39,912 nt of DNA from Lachnospiraceae bacterium UBA7729 (lineage in GTDB: Bacteria; Bacillota; Clostridia; Lachnospirales; Lachnospiraceae): assembly GCA_002482005.1 (NCBI GenBank), contig DLFD01000090.1, forward strand, positions 1 through 39,912. The letters are read 5' to 3'. Below are positions 6,031-14,082 of this stretch, one piece after another. Position 1 is the first letter of the stretch; each line of letters starts with the position of its first letter. The notes beneath the pieces were generated by a model. It saw nothing but the letters and a program-made list of their open reading frames with translations. It did no database searches and was not told the origin of the DNA. A program made the position numbers and the translations under genes.

Positions 6031-7152
6031 TCAGCTTTTTTTTGCGCGGTTCTGCAGACCTGGGAATGGCATTGCGGACTCCCTGACCGCGATCTCAGGG
6101 CTGAATTCATATGTATGGTCCTCTGCCTTTCCGGACGGATCCTGTATCAGATCAAGAAGTACATGCGCTGCCTTCTCCCCCAGCGTCTCCATCGGATGCC
6201 GGACCGATGTAAGCGGCACCGGCGCCAGCTGCGTCAGTCTTGAATTATCAATGCTCACGATCGACAGGTCCTGCGGGATACGGACCTTCGCGGCTTCACA
6301 AAGTTCCGTCAGCATATAGGCGACTTCGTCATTGTAACAGACAGCCGCCGTACATTCACCGAGGCGGTCCAGGATCCAGTTATCCTTCTTCAGCATACCC
6401 TTCAGCCTGCAGGTGTCGACCCAGCAGACATGATTCTCGTCGATCGGGATCCCTGCGTCCGTCAGGGCCTCCTGATAGCCTTCGTACCTCCGCAGCCCCT
6501 GACCGTCATCGCTCTTGAAGATACAGCCGATCTTCCGATGTCCGAGAGAGATCAGATAATCAGTCACCTTTCTTCCTGCTGCCACATCATCCAGAGAAAC
6601 ATGAGGGATGTCGATCCCCGGATAATACGTATTGAAGAATACGATCGGGATCCCTCTGCTCATAAGTTTCCTGTAATATACGATATTCGGATTCGGGAGT
6701 GCCGATGTGACAGGCTCCACGATCAGAGGATCTCCTGACTCCTCACTGATCAGAGTGGTCAGGATCCGCCTCTCCGTCTCTCTGCGGTTATTCGTGAACA
6801 TGATCCTGACGGAATAGCCGTTCTTCTGAAGGACATCTGTCATAGACTGCAGGATTCTGGGGAAGATATAAGAGTCCGAATAGGACGATATGATCGTGAC
6901 CGCTTTCGTAAGAGGGATATTTCCATTCTCCGGAAACTGTCTCTGGATATAAGAGCCGCTTCCCTGGATCTTCCTGATGATTCCCTTCTTCTCAAGATCA
7001 GACAGAGCCTGGCGCACGGTCTGCCTGCTGAAGGAAAACTTTTCAGCCATCTCTGCCTCTGTCTCGAGCCGGTCTCCCTTGTGGAGCTCACCGGAACGAA
7101 GCCTTTCATAGATCCAATCCTCAATCTGCTGATACTTCACTGCTCTGGCCAT
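6031..7152 (-). CDS. AraR-like repressor: GntR-type DNA-binding domain with LacI-type sensor
   Basis: Transcription regulator of 373 residues. Residues about 1-72 are a GntR-family winged helix-turn-helix (KYQQIEDWIYERLRSGELHKGD, LETEAEMAEKFSFSRQTVRQ, LEKKGIIRKIQGSGSYI). Residues about 82-365 are a LacI/periplasmic-binding-protein fold (AVTIISSYSDSYIFPRILQS, VVFFNTYYPGIDIPHVSLDD, VTDYLISLGHRKIGCIF, LSIVSIDNSRLTQLAPVPLT). This domain pairing is that of Bacillus AraR, the L-arabinose repressor, but the ligand here cannot be read from sequence. Upstream lie one near-perfect and two weaker copies of the AraR operator, so it is probably autoregulated. The ATG at 7152 follows GGGAGGG. No sugar-utilisation gene is adjacent in the window, so other targets lie elsewhere. 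Confidence 0.88.
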   Translation of the reverse strand: MARAVKYQQIEDWIYERLRSGELHKGDRLETEAEMAEKFSFSRQTVRQALSDLEKKGIIRKIQGSGSYIQRQFPENGNIPLTKAVTIISSYSDSYIFPRILQSMTDVLQKNGYSVRIMFTNNRRETERRILTTLISEESGDPLIVEPVTSALPNPNIVYYRKLMSRGIPIVFFNTYYPGIDIPHVSLDDVAAGRKVTDYLISLGHRKIGCIFKSDDGQGLRRYEGYQEALTDAGIPIDENHVCWVDTCRLKGMLKKDNWILDRLGECTAAVCYNDEVAYMLTELCEAAKVRIPQDLSIVSIDNSRLTQLAPVPLTSVRHPMETLGEKAAHVLLDLIQDPSGKAEDHTYEFSPEIAVRESAMPFPGLQNRAKKS

Positions 7153-7157
7153 AGAAA

Positions 7158-7197
7158 ACCCTCCCGCTTGCTAAGACCATCTTAGAAGCAGGAGGGT
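7158..7197. repeat. 40-bp inverted repeat in front of the AraR-like gene
   Basis: ACCCTCC/GGAGGGT, GCTT/AAGC and CTAAGA/TCTTAG form a nearly perfect long inverted repeat with a 3-base centre (7177-7179). One arm holds the GGGAGGG ribosome binding site, and the other arm and centre overlap the predicted -10 box. On the minus strand it is followed by TTTTC. It may be an operator in DNA, or a hairpin or terminator acting on transcripts arriving from the gene upstream. Confidence 0.75.
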
Positions 7198-7208
7198 CTT
7201 CCTGTCAA
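7179..7208 (-). promoter_or_regulatory. Promoter of the AraR-like gene
   Basis: Minus strand: a perfect TTGACA (7203-7208), 18-base spacer, TAAGAT (7179-7184). The predicted start near 7172 gives a leader of about 20 bases. Confidence 0.6.
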
Positions 7209-7211
7209 TCG

Positions 7212-7227
7212 ATTTGTTCGTACAAAT
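7212..7227. promoter_or_regulatory. AraR-like operator box 1
   Basis: ATTTGTTCGTACAAAT, a near-perfect palindrome. It differs from the published Bacillus subtilis AraR operator form (ATTTGTACGTACAAAT) at one base. It lies 4 bases upstream of the -35 box of the AraR-like gene. Confidence 0.75.
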
Positions 7228-7243
7228 CAGTCAGGGTCTCATG

Positions 7244-7259
7244 ATTCGTTCGTATGCAT
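7244..7259. promoter_or_regulatory. AraR-like operator box 2, diverged
   Basis: ATTCGTTCGTATGCAT matches box 1 at 12 of 16 positions. Its centre is 32 bp from that of box 1, about three helical turns, which would suit cooperative binding on one DNA face. Confidence 0.45.
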
Positions 7260-7287
7260 CTTTTCTTTCTGTAAAACATATCCCGGC

Positions 7288-7303
7288 AATGGTCCGTATG
7301 CAT
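7288..7303. promoter_or_regulatory. Possible AraR-like operator box 3, weak
   Basis: AATGGTCCGTATGCAT matches box 1 at 10 of 16 positions and shares CGTATGCAT with box 2. It is centred 44 bp from box 2, about four helical turns. Confidence 0.3.
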
Positions 7304-7346
7304 GTGAAAGCTACACACATATTTATTTTCCTGCACACGCATCATT

Positions 7347-9818
7347 TTATGCGATGGTCTCCAGATAACTGTAGAAAACATTGCCGCTTTCCGCAAACAG
7401 GTCCGTAGAATCCTGGATCCCATAGTAATACCACTCCGTGTCGCCCGGCTTCATCAGGTAAGTATTGTATTCATCATAGCCGACGATGATCCGGACACCT
7501 TCTGATGTCTGTGCGATGACCGGTCTCCCGTGGCTGACGAAGTAGAGCACCTGGTCCAGGGTACATCCACTGAGGTCCACGACCTGTTTGCCGATGCCCA
7601 CCTGCAGCTGAGCCGGATCCGTCGTTCCGCTCAGGACTGCCTCCGGGATCTTCTTCAGCGGGATCTCCTGCTCATCCAGTTTATCTCCGCGCACCCATAC
7701 ATAGTCCTGCGCCTGGTTCACCACGACTCCGAACAGCTCATCCGCCTTCACGATCGCGTCATTCGGGTACGTATACATGGCGGTAAGGCCGCCGGAAGCA
7801 TACACATAGAAGAGATCCTGCCTGTCCGGATTGCCCGGGATGACAGCCTTCTTCGAATTCCCCTCCACGATCTTGCTCTCTGCACTCTCCGCACTGTCGA
7901 AGGAGATCGTATCGCCGACTCTCAGAAGCACGACTGTCAGCTTCTTCTCATCTTTCTTCGTGGAAATTCCGAGTCTGACATCTTCTTCGGTGTCGGAGGA
8001 AACGATCTGGTCGCCTTCCGCATCTTCGAACCCTCCGCCTGCCTTTCGCACCCGGTTCAGGTTCAGCATATTTCCGGTCTTTTCGACGCTCTTCACGTAG
8101 ACGCCATCCGGCTGATACGTCTTGATCACCGTTCCGTCCGGCTGTACGATCTGCAGTTTGTACATCGGGAACACTCCGCAGCCGCCGTGAGGGGTAGAGA
8201 TGTCGGCTGCCTTTGCAGCGCCGTACACCAGATCTTCCTTCATGAAAGTAAGCGGGAGGATACGCTCATCTTCTCCGCAGACATATTCCGTGATCGCTCC
8301 GGTCTCGAGATCGATCTCCTCGATCGTCCCCGAACCATACAGCTCTCCCTCTTTCAGCCATGCAAAATACCTGCCGGAAGCAGACCCTTTGTAGCATTCA
8401 TTCCGGATGTCCTTCTCCGCCTCCGTAACTTCCCCGGTCGCGGTATCGACCGAGTAGATGATCCCTTCCAGAAGTACATAGCACTTCTTTCCGTTCTGGG
8501 TCAGGTACAGACAGTCCATCATGTCAAGACGGACTCTTTCGGTATTCTCATCCGTCTCCAGGAATGCCAGTTCGGACACCATGTTGGAACGTGCATCGTA
8601 ATAGTAGATCCCGATGCCGTTATCGCCCTCATGGCTCCCCCGGTTCATGTATCCGCCTACGGCAAATGTAACATCCCCCACTTCGTCAACACGCATGATC
8701 CGGATCGTGTTCTGCTTATAGAAATCCCTGGCATCCATATTCTCCGTCTGCGGGAATCCGAATACCCTGGTGAAAGTCCCCCTCTGCGTCATATAAGTCC
8801 AGAGAACATTCTCCTGCACGAAAGCGATACAGCGGTTCTTGGAATCTGCCTTGTACTCGACGTCCTTCCGGGTCGTACCGAGATTGATCCCCTCCTCCGC
8901 AAGCGCGTCACCGCTGTCAGGGTTGAAGACCTGGTCAGTCGTTCTCTCGAAGTTCAGAAGGTAGACACGGCTGTCCGTATATCGCAGCCTGTAGTATTCA
9001 TGGACATTGTAGATCTCAGGCACCCCGCTGGCTGCGGCCGTCGAGATGCGGTAATCCATCGTCATCGTAGCCGTGTTTTCGTTGATCTCGGTCAGCCTCG
9101 GAGTCGGCTTGTAGTAGATCTGCGGGTTCAGTCCCTCCCAGGTCAGCCTTTTCACACTGTCATGGATGTCCATATAAGCCAGCGTGTCATCCTGGTCCGT
9201 CGTGTCATCCGGTTCCAGAGCCTGGCCTACCGAATCCAGATCCGTCTTGTTGATGCATTTATCCCAGAAACCTGCTGCAAAATTCAGGTACTCATCCGTG
9301 TGAAGACCGTCTGCCAGAAGAACATGAGTATAGTAGTAGACACTCCGGCCGCCCGTGGCGACCTGGATCTTCATGACATACTCCTGATTCATGAGCAGCT
9401 TGTCCATCAGCGTCAGCTGACCCGTCAGGATATCGCCGTCCTCCTCAAGCTTGATGACCTTGGTGTTCTCGAGGGATTTGGTCCCGTCGATCGTCGACAC
9501 CTCATAGGATACGGAATCCACGGCAGTGCCGAAGGTCTCGATCCGGATGGTGATCTGCCTGTCATCGGAGAGCGGAGTGATGCTGTCCCGAAACTGGGAA
9601 GCGTCTATCTCCCTGCTGTATCCGTGAAGAAGATTGAAGTCCACTCCATCCTTCTGCATGCACACCAGCGGAAATGTAGCTCCCTCCATCTTTGTTGCCG
9701 TGTCCGGAGTGACCTTGTTGATCATACGGCTGAAGCCGACGACACACGCGATGAAAAGAGCCGCCAGTAATACGATCCGGATGACCAGATTCCGGAAATA
9801 TCGAAAATTCTCGTTCAA
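7347..9818 (-). CDS. Large membrane-anchored extracytoplasmic protein, function unknown
   Basis: An 823-residue protein that I do not recognise as a named family. It has a short basic N-terminus, one membrane segment (about residues 10-30, LVIRIVLLAALFIACVVGFS) and then nearly 800 residues that would lie outside the cell. The outside part is rich in beta-forming, Tyr/Asp/Gly-rich stretches, such as YLTQNGKKCYVLLEGIIYSV and DLFYVYASGGLTAMYTYPND, that resemble propeller blades. Beta-propeller is a guess. The start is a TTG codon at 9818, chosen because AGAGGGG lies 7 bases upstream and the membrane segment follows at once. It begins 39 bases after the transglutaminase-like gene, on the same strand and without terminator, so the two are probably co-translated and may act together at the surface. 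Confidence 0.85.
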   Translation of the reverse strand: MNENFRYFRNLVIRIVLLAALFIACVVGFSRMINKVTPDTATKMEGATFPLVCMQKDGVDFNLLHGYSREIDASQFRDSITPLSDDRQITIRIETFGTAVDSVSYEVSTIDGTKSLENTKVIKLEEDGDILTGQLTLMDKLLMNQEYVMKIQVATGGRSVYYYTHVLLADGLHTDEYLNFAAGFWDKCINKTDLDSVGQALEPDDTTDQDDTLAYMDIHDSVKRLTWEGLNPQIYYKPTPRLTEINENTATMTMDYRISTAAASGVPEIYNVHEYYRLRYTDSRVYLLNFERTTDQVFNPDSGDALAEEGINLGTTRKDVEYKADSKNRCIAFVQENVLWTYMTQRGTFTRVFGFPQTENMDARDFYKQNTIRIMRVDEVGDVTFAVGGYMNRGSHEGDNGIGIYYYDARSNMVSELAFLETDENTERVRLDMMDCLYLTQNGKKCYVLLEGIIYSVDTATGEVTEAEKDIRNECYKGSASGRYFAWLKEGELYGSGTIEEIDLETGAITEYVCGEDERILPLTFMKEDLVYGAAKAADISTPHGGCGVFPMYKLQIVQPDGTVIKTYQPDGVYVKSVEKTGNMLNLNRVRKAGGGFEDAEGDQIVSSDTEEDVRLGISTKKDEKKLTVVLLRVGDTISFDSAESAESKIVEGNSKKAVIPGNPDRQDLFYVYASGGLTAMYTYPNDAIVKADELFGVVVNQAQDYVWVRGDKLDEQEIPLKKIPEAVLSGTTDPAQLQVGIGKQVVDLSGCTLDQVLYFVSHGRPVIAQTSEGVRIIVGYDEYNTYLMKPGDTEWYYYGIQDSTDLFAESGNVFYSYLETIA

Positions 9819-9857
9819 GAAACTACCCCTCTCCCCTGATTGACATGGTCCTCGGGA

Positions 9858-11045
9858 TCAGTACCACTCTATCGTGATCACATGGAACACGTCGTCCGAC
9901 GTATACCGTGTATTCCAGGCAGTGACCCCGTTTGCTTCCATCAGATACTGCGCCGCATCGCTGTAGATCCTGTCCTCGCTGATCGCTTTCTTCGCCTGTT
10001 CGCATGCCTCCGCAGAACCGAACTTCATGGAGATGCTGCTCTCCCCGCTCCAGACAGAATCCATCAGCGCATTATACACCGTATCATAGTCATATGTCTC
10101 ATAATACATCCCATTCATCCGGTAGTAATCATAAGACAGATCAATGCAGGCAGGAAGCGGAACGATATTTTCCGGAATGTGGGTCTGATAGATCTCATCA
10201 TCTGTGCAGCACAGATACGTATAATTCATGACCGAGATCCCGCTCTCCCCCTGCTCTCCGGCAAAGACAGGGTCTCCCCATGTGACATCAACATGATAGT
10301 ACTGGTCCCCGATCCGGACAAGATTCCAGGAATGGCTGCCGCCATTGGTCGTAAGCCCGGAGACATAGGTACAGAAACATCCCATACGGTGAAGGATGTA
10401 CTGAAATGCCTTGGCATAGCCTGCGCAGACCGCCCTGTGGCCGAGAAGGGCGCTCTGGGCACACTGACTGTACTCTGCCTGGGAATCGTATTCCACGTTA
10501 TCGATCAGATACTCGTAGACCGCCTTGATCTTTTCGTAGTCGGAAGCGCCCGGATCGATCCCGGCAATGACGGTATCTGCGGCGGCCTCAAGGTCCGCCT
10601 GCATCTGGTCCCGTTCCCCGTCCGGAACCGAAGTTTTCGCCGTATACTTCACGACGACCGGGTCCCCCAGAACGGAACTCTGTGTCTCAACGCCGGAATC
10701 CAGCCAGAAAAGCTCGGGATGGTCCGCCATCACCGACTGATAAGCGGTCCAGAAAGTATCCTGATCGACCTTCGCATAAAGCCTTGCGCTGTCCTCCCTG
10801 CTGCTCAGTCTGGAATAGAGTTCCCTGTAGATCTCATTGTAACTGCTGTCGAGGTTGTTGAAGTAGTACTCCTCGATCCCGCCGTGGTCCCACTCCGTAT
10901 CTCCGAGATGATAATACGGACTCTCGCCGAGACCAAAGCCTGCCGCAAGCTGTCCCAGGCCAGCGTATGCCGGGGCAGCGGATAAACACAGACACAGTAT
11001 CAGTATCACGGCGCATCGTGAAAAAGCTGCAGCCGCAGACATCAT
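9858..11045 (-). CDS. Secreted transglutaminase-like domain protein
   Basis: A secreted protein with a transglutaminase-like (papain-fold) domain of the kind found in bacterial cell-surface proteins; such domains act as proteases, amidases or cross-linkers. From the ATG at 11045 it has 395 residues: a signal peptide (about 1-28, ending APAYA), a region without clear homology to about 160, and the core at about 165-265. The catalytic triad is visible: Cys207 in HRAVCAGYAKAF, His238 in GGSHSWN and Asp253 in HVDVTWGDP. The start at 11045 is preferred because GAGGAG lies 10 bases upstream; in-frame ATG/GTG codons at 11063 and 11069 lack a well-placed ribosome binding site. It lies 104 bases after the metallo-hydrolase gene and 39 before the large anchored protein. 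Substrate unknown. Confidence 0.9.
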   Translation of the reverse strand: MMSAAAAFSRCAVILILCLCLSAAPAYAGLGQLAAGFGLGESPYYHLGDTEWDHGGIEEYYFNNLDSSYNEIYRELYSRLSSREDSARLYAKVDQDTFWTAYQSVMADHPELFWLDSGVETQSSVLGDPVVVKYTAKTSVPDGERDQMQADLEAAADTVIAGIDPGASDYEKIKAVYEYLIDNVEYDSQAEYSQCAQSALLGHRAVCAGYAKAFQYILHRMGCFCTYVSGLTTNGGSHSWNLVRIGDQYYHVDVTWGDPVFAGEQGESGISVMNYTYLCCTDDEIYQTHIPENIVPLPACIDLSYDYYRMNGMYYETYDYDTVYNALMDSVWSGESSISMKFGSAEACEQAKKAISEDRIYSDAAQYLMEANGVTAWNTRYTSDDVFHVITIEWY

Positions 11046-11149
11046 TCCCCTGTATCTCCTCATAGGCACCTACTATCTCGGCCTGCCCGGTCGATAGATC
11101 AGACAGGACCGGAGTCTGCAGGAGAATTTCCTGGTATACATCATATGGA

Positions 11150-12844
11150 TCAGTGCTTCCACTTCTCCACAAGACGCAGGATCTCCTGCGTGAATTCCGA
11201 CAGATCCTTGTTGGCTCCGCCTTCGCTGTCCCTGATGACGCTCATCAGTCTGGAGCCGGCAGCAACAAGCTTTGTATAGACCTCCGCAGACCTCTTGGTC
11301 CTGGATGTGACCTTCCTTGCAGCGCCCTTGTCGCTTCCCTTTCTGCGGACATACTGGCTTCCGCTCTCTCTCTGAGCAATATTGGCCTCGTGCTTCTCCT
11401 TTTCAACCGGAACCGGCTGTGCGTCCACCGTGATCTGACCGGCCGCAAGGTCAAACTCTGCTCCGGAGAACGGTGCATAGGCATCCAGCCCAAGTTCATT
11501 CTTCAGCCTGTCACGGAAGACTTCCGTGACCGTATCCTCTCCGTGGCAGACGAAGACCTTCCGCGGCTTTTCCTCCATGGAAGAGATCCACCTGATAAGT
11601 CCCTTGTCATCCGCGTGTCCGGACACACCTGGCAGCTGGCAGATCTCAGCCTCGACATCGATATCCTCCCCGAAGAGCTTGATGTGGTCCGCCCCGTCCA
11701 GGATCGCGCGCCCCGGGGTCCCGACCGCCTGATATCCGACAAAGAGCACAGTGCATTCCGGTCTCCACAGATTGTGCTTCAGATGATGCTTGATCCGGCC
11801 CGCATCACACATGCCGCTGGCTGCTATGATGACCTTCGGCTCCTCGATGAAGTTGATCGCCTTGGAATCGTCGGCCGTGACGGAGACCTTCAGGCCATCG
11901 AAGCCGATCGGGTTGGTCCCCTGGCTCAGCAGTTCCTGGGCTTCTTCGTCGAAGTCCTCATACATACGCTTCTGGAAGACCCTCGTTGCCTCATTGGCAA
12001 GAGGAGAATCGACATAGACCTTGAAGCCGTCATGACCAGTCACAAGCTTCTCCTGCTTGATCTGGCGGATGAAGTAGAGCATCTCCTGAGTCCTGCCCAC
12101 AGCAAATGAGGGAATGACCACATTGCCTCCGCGGTCGAAGGTTCTCTGGACCACTTCTGCCAGAGCCTTCGCATAGTCGGACCTCGGAGGACGCTCATGG
12201 CTTCTGTCCCCGTAGGTTGATTCCATGACCACATAATCCGCCATCTTCGGATAGATCGGATCCCGGATCAGCGGCTGGTCAGTGTTGCCGATATCGCCGG
12301 AGAAGATGATCGACCTGGTAAGCCCCTCTTCCGTGATCGTGATCTTTATGGAAGCAGAGCCCAGCAGATGGCCTGCATCGAAGAAACGCACCCTGATGCC
12401 CTCTGCGATATACCGTTCCTCCTCGTACGGAACGCTCACGAAGCACTTGAGAGCTCCCTGCGCATCCTCCGTCGTATAAAGCGGCTCGACCTGTTCACGG
12501 CCGGCACGCTTGTTCTTCCTGTTCTTCCATTCCGCCTCGAATTCCTGGATGTGGGCGGAGTCAAGAAGCATGATGCCGCACAGATCCGCTGTCCCCGCCG
12601 TCGCGAAGATCTGTCCGTGAAAACCATGCTTGTACAGAAGCGGCAGATTGCCGGAATGGTCCATATGTGCATGTGTCAGGAGCACCATGTCAATATCGCC
12701 GGGCGCCACAGGCAGAGGCTTGTTTTCGTAAAGATCCGGTCCCTGTTCCATACCGCAGTCGATCAGGATCTTCTTTCCGCACGCCTGAAGGTAGTAGCAG
12801 CTTCCCGTTACCTCGTGGTCTGCTCCGAGAAATATCAGTTTCAT
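11150..12844 (-). CDS. MBL-fold metallo-hydrolase with beta-CASP domain (probable RNase)
   Basis: Metallo-beta-lactamase fold protein of the beta-CASP group, whose studied members are RNA-processing nucleases (relatives of CPSF73/Ysh1). The 564-residue product shows the zinc motif HAHMDH (residues 58-63), DAGHLLGSASI, FSGDIGNTDQPL, ESTYGDRSHE, the beta-CASP stretch IPSFAVGRTQEMLYFIRQ, ASGMCDAGRIKHHL, the C-terminal SGHADDKGL and VCHGED. About 100 residues after the catalytic part form a basic, probably disordered tail with a helix at the very end; this extension may contact RNA. AAGGGGG lies 9 bases before the ATG at 12844; an ATG three codons earlier is too close to it. It is the first gene of a probable operon with the transglutaminase-like and 823-residue proteins. 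Confidence 0.92.
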   Translation of the reverse strand: MKLIFLGADHEVTGSCYYLQACGKKILIDCGMEQGPDLYENKPLPVAPGDIDMVLLTHAHMDHSGNLPLLYKHGFHGQIFATAGTADLCGIMLLDSAHIQEFEAEWKNRKNKRAGREQVEPLYTTEDAQGALKCFVSVPYEEERYIAEGIRVRFFDAGHLLGSASIKITITEEGLTRSIIFSGDIGNTDQPLIRDPIYPKMADYVVMESTYGDRSHERPPRSDYAKALAEVVQRTFDRGGNVVIPSFAVGRTQEMLYFIRQIKQEKLVTGHDGFKVYVDSPLANEATRVFQKRMYEDFDEEAQELLSQGTNPIGFDGLKVSVTADDSKAINFIEEPKVIIAASGMCDAGRIKHHLKHNLWRPECTVLFVGYQAVGTPGRAILDGADHIKLFGEDIDVEAEICQLPGVSGHADDKGLIRWISSMEEKPRKVFVCHGEDTVTEVFRDRLKNELGLDAYAPFSGAEFDLAAGQITVDAQPVPVEKEKHEANIAQRESGSQYVRRKGSDKGAARKVTSRTKRSAEVYTKLVAAGSRLMSVIRDSEGGANKDLSEFTQEILRLVEKWKH

Positions 12845-12883
12845 GAACAACATCCCCCTTTCAGCAAGGTCATTATGCCTTTT

Positions 12884-12889
12884 ATTATA
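12884..12889 (-). promoter_or_regulatory. -10 box of the metallo-hydrolase operon
   Basis: Minus strand TATAAT, 39 bases before the metallo-hydrolase ATG. No good -35 hexamer is found at 16-18 bases, so only the -10 is called. Confidence 0.45.
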
Positions 12890-12955
12890 CCCGAAGATTC
12901 AGTAATATACATGTAAGGGATACGAAAAGCTTTCTTAAACTTACGGAAGTTTCTG

Positions 12956-12997
12956 ATGACAGGGATCTTTTCCGATATCGGCAGGAAGAGCGGATGA
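12956..12997 (+). CDS. Possible leader ORF 1, 13 codons
   Basis: ATG to TGA within the first repeat copy, coding MTGIFSDIGRKSG. It resembles the N-terminus of the HAD protein (MTGILFDIDDT) but lacks the second catalytic Asp. Its TGA overlaps the ATG of the second leader ORF (ATGA). The ribosome binding site is weak (ACGGAAG). Translation is not proven; it could be only a duplication relic. Confidence 0.35.
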   Translation: MTGIFSDIGRKSG

Positions 12998-13035
12998 CAG
13001 GGATCTTTTCCGATATCGGCAGGAGGAGCGGATGA
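12994..13035 (+). CDS. Possible leader ORF 2, 13 codons
   Basis: ATG to TGA within the second repeat copy, coding MTGIFSDIGRRSG. AGGAAGAG precedes it, and its TGA overlaps the HAD start codon (ATGA). The arrangement allows translation to be passed on from ORF to ORF into the HAD gene. Same caution as for the first leader ORF. Confidence 0.35.
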   Translation: MTGIFSDIGRRSG

Positions 13036-13820
13036 CAGGGATCTTATTTGATATCGACGACACGCTTTACAGCCGGAAGGACCTGCTGGTCCGGTCGGCG
13101 GAAGAGACTTACGCACGCACATCCGGGGTAGGAAAAGAGCTGGACGGAGAGACATTTCTGGAGATCTTCTACAGGAAAAGCGATGAAAACTTCGCCCTCG
13201 TGGAAAGCGGAGCCATCACGGCGCTCGAATCCAACATCTGGAGGCTCGAGGAAACGTTCCGGGCTATGGATCTGCCCTGCCCGGAGGGGGCCGGACGCTT
13301 CTTCGCGGAGAGATACTCTTATCTTCAGGACCATATCACCCTGTCGCCTGTTCTGGAACGGATGATGGAAAAGCTGAAGTCCCGGTCCGCATATGGTTCC
13401 ATGGATATCTCTCCCGATGCAGGCTGTGATTCGGGCAGGCCGCTGCTGCGCCTCGGCGTCCTCACCAACGGGGAATCCGCTCATCAGTGGAAGAAATATG
13501 ACATGCTCGGACTTGAGCGTTATATTCCGGAAAAGTATGTGATCGTATCCGGAGATGTCGGGATCTCCAAACCGGAGACAGGGATCTTCAGGGCTGCCGA
13601 AGAAGTGATGGGCCTGCCGCCGGAAAACCTGTATCTGGCGGGCGACTCCCTGAAACACGACATCGAAGGCGCCGCGAAAGCAGGCTGGCATACCGTCTGG
13701 TTTGACCGAAGCAGGAAAGGCTCCCCGGAAGCGTCGGCGGACCAGTCCGCATGGAAGGCAGACTTCCGCGTAACGGATGAAGAAGAGCTGGCGGCTGTCC
13801 TGCTCTCCCTAAGGTCATGA
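13032..13820 (+). CDS. HAD-superfamily hydrolase (phosphatase)
   Basis: Cytoplasmic phosphatase of the haloacid dehalogenase superfamily. The 262-residue protein has motif I FDIDDT (nucleophile Asp7, acid Asp9), motif II in LTNG, motif III Lys in SKPETG and motif IV AGDSLKHDI. An insertion of about 110 residues between motifs I and II makes a helical cap. The layout is like YjjG-type nucleotidases and related housekeeping phosphatases, but the substrate is open. AGGAGGAG lies 3 bases before the ATG at 13032, within the second copy of a 38-bp repeat that duplicates this gene's first codons. It is divergent from the metallo-hydrolase gene. No clear terminator follows. Confidence 0.9.
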   Translation: MTGILFDIDDTLYSRKDLLVRSAEETYARTSGVGKELDGETFLEIFYRKSDENFALVESGAITALESNIWRLEETFRAMDLPCPEGAGRFFAERYSYLQDHITLSPVLERMMEKLKSRSAYGSMDISPDAGCDSGRPLLRLGVLTNGESAHQWKKYDMLGLERYIPEKYVIVSGDVGISKPETGIFRAAEEVMGLPPENLYLAGDSLKHDIEGAAKAGWHTVWFDRSRKGSPEASADQSAWKADFRVTDEEELAAVLLSLRS

Positions 13821-14082
13821 TGCTGCGCATTGCTTCGGATATGACCTTTCCCTGACATTGCCCTTCCTGAGTCGCCTGGCGCATCTGCCGATCGGACTGC
13901 AAAGCGGCCGTTGTGGCGGTCACGCCGGTCCTCAGCCTGATTGTTGGAATTCTGGTGTAACATTTGCCTGATTTGTGATATGCTAGGAACGGTTGTGTGC
14001 AATCGACATAGTCCTTTTGGGCTGCCTCTCCGGCAGTCTGAACACACCAGAAAAAGTTTCTATATATAAAGAGGTAATCCAC
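13821..14082 (+). other. Intergenic region without recognisable gene
   Basis: Between the HAD and FAD-oxidoreductase genes (262 bases). It holds TATGCT at 13979-13984, a possible -10 without a good -35, and a small hairpin CTGCC-TCTCC-GGCAG near 14021-14037. There is no credible ORF or clear terminator. Confidence 0.4.

Larger units (their letters stand above)
12955..13055 (+). repeat. 38-bp tandem repeat duplicating the start of the HAD gene
   Basis: Two complete 38-bp copies, 12955-12992 and 12993-13030, each beginning GATGACAGGGATCTT and holding the palindrome CCGATATCGG. A third, diverged copy begins at 13031 and is the first ten or so codons of the HAD gene itself. The two full copies differ at one base (AGGAAGAG versus AGGAGGAG), which turns the second into a good ribosome binding site for the HAD gene. 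It looks like tandem duplication of the gene start together with its ribosome binding site. Confidence 0.88.

Noticed and set aside
7530..9770. A 746-codon open frame on the plus strand, antisense to the 823-residue protein gene
   Set aside because: It has no ribosome binding site, its composition (many His, Arg, Ile, Asp, Val) is that of a mirror frame, and it lies fully inside a gene with a credible membrane anchor and start. The codon bias of the true gene keeps the antisense frame free of stops.
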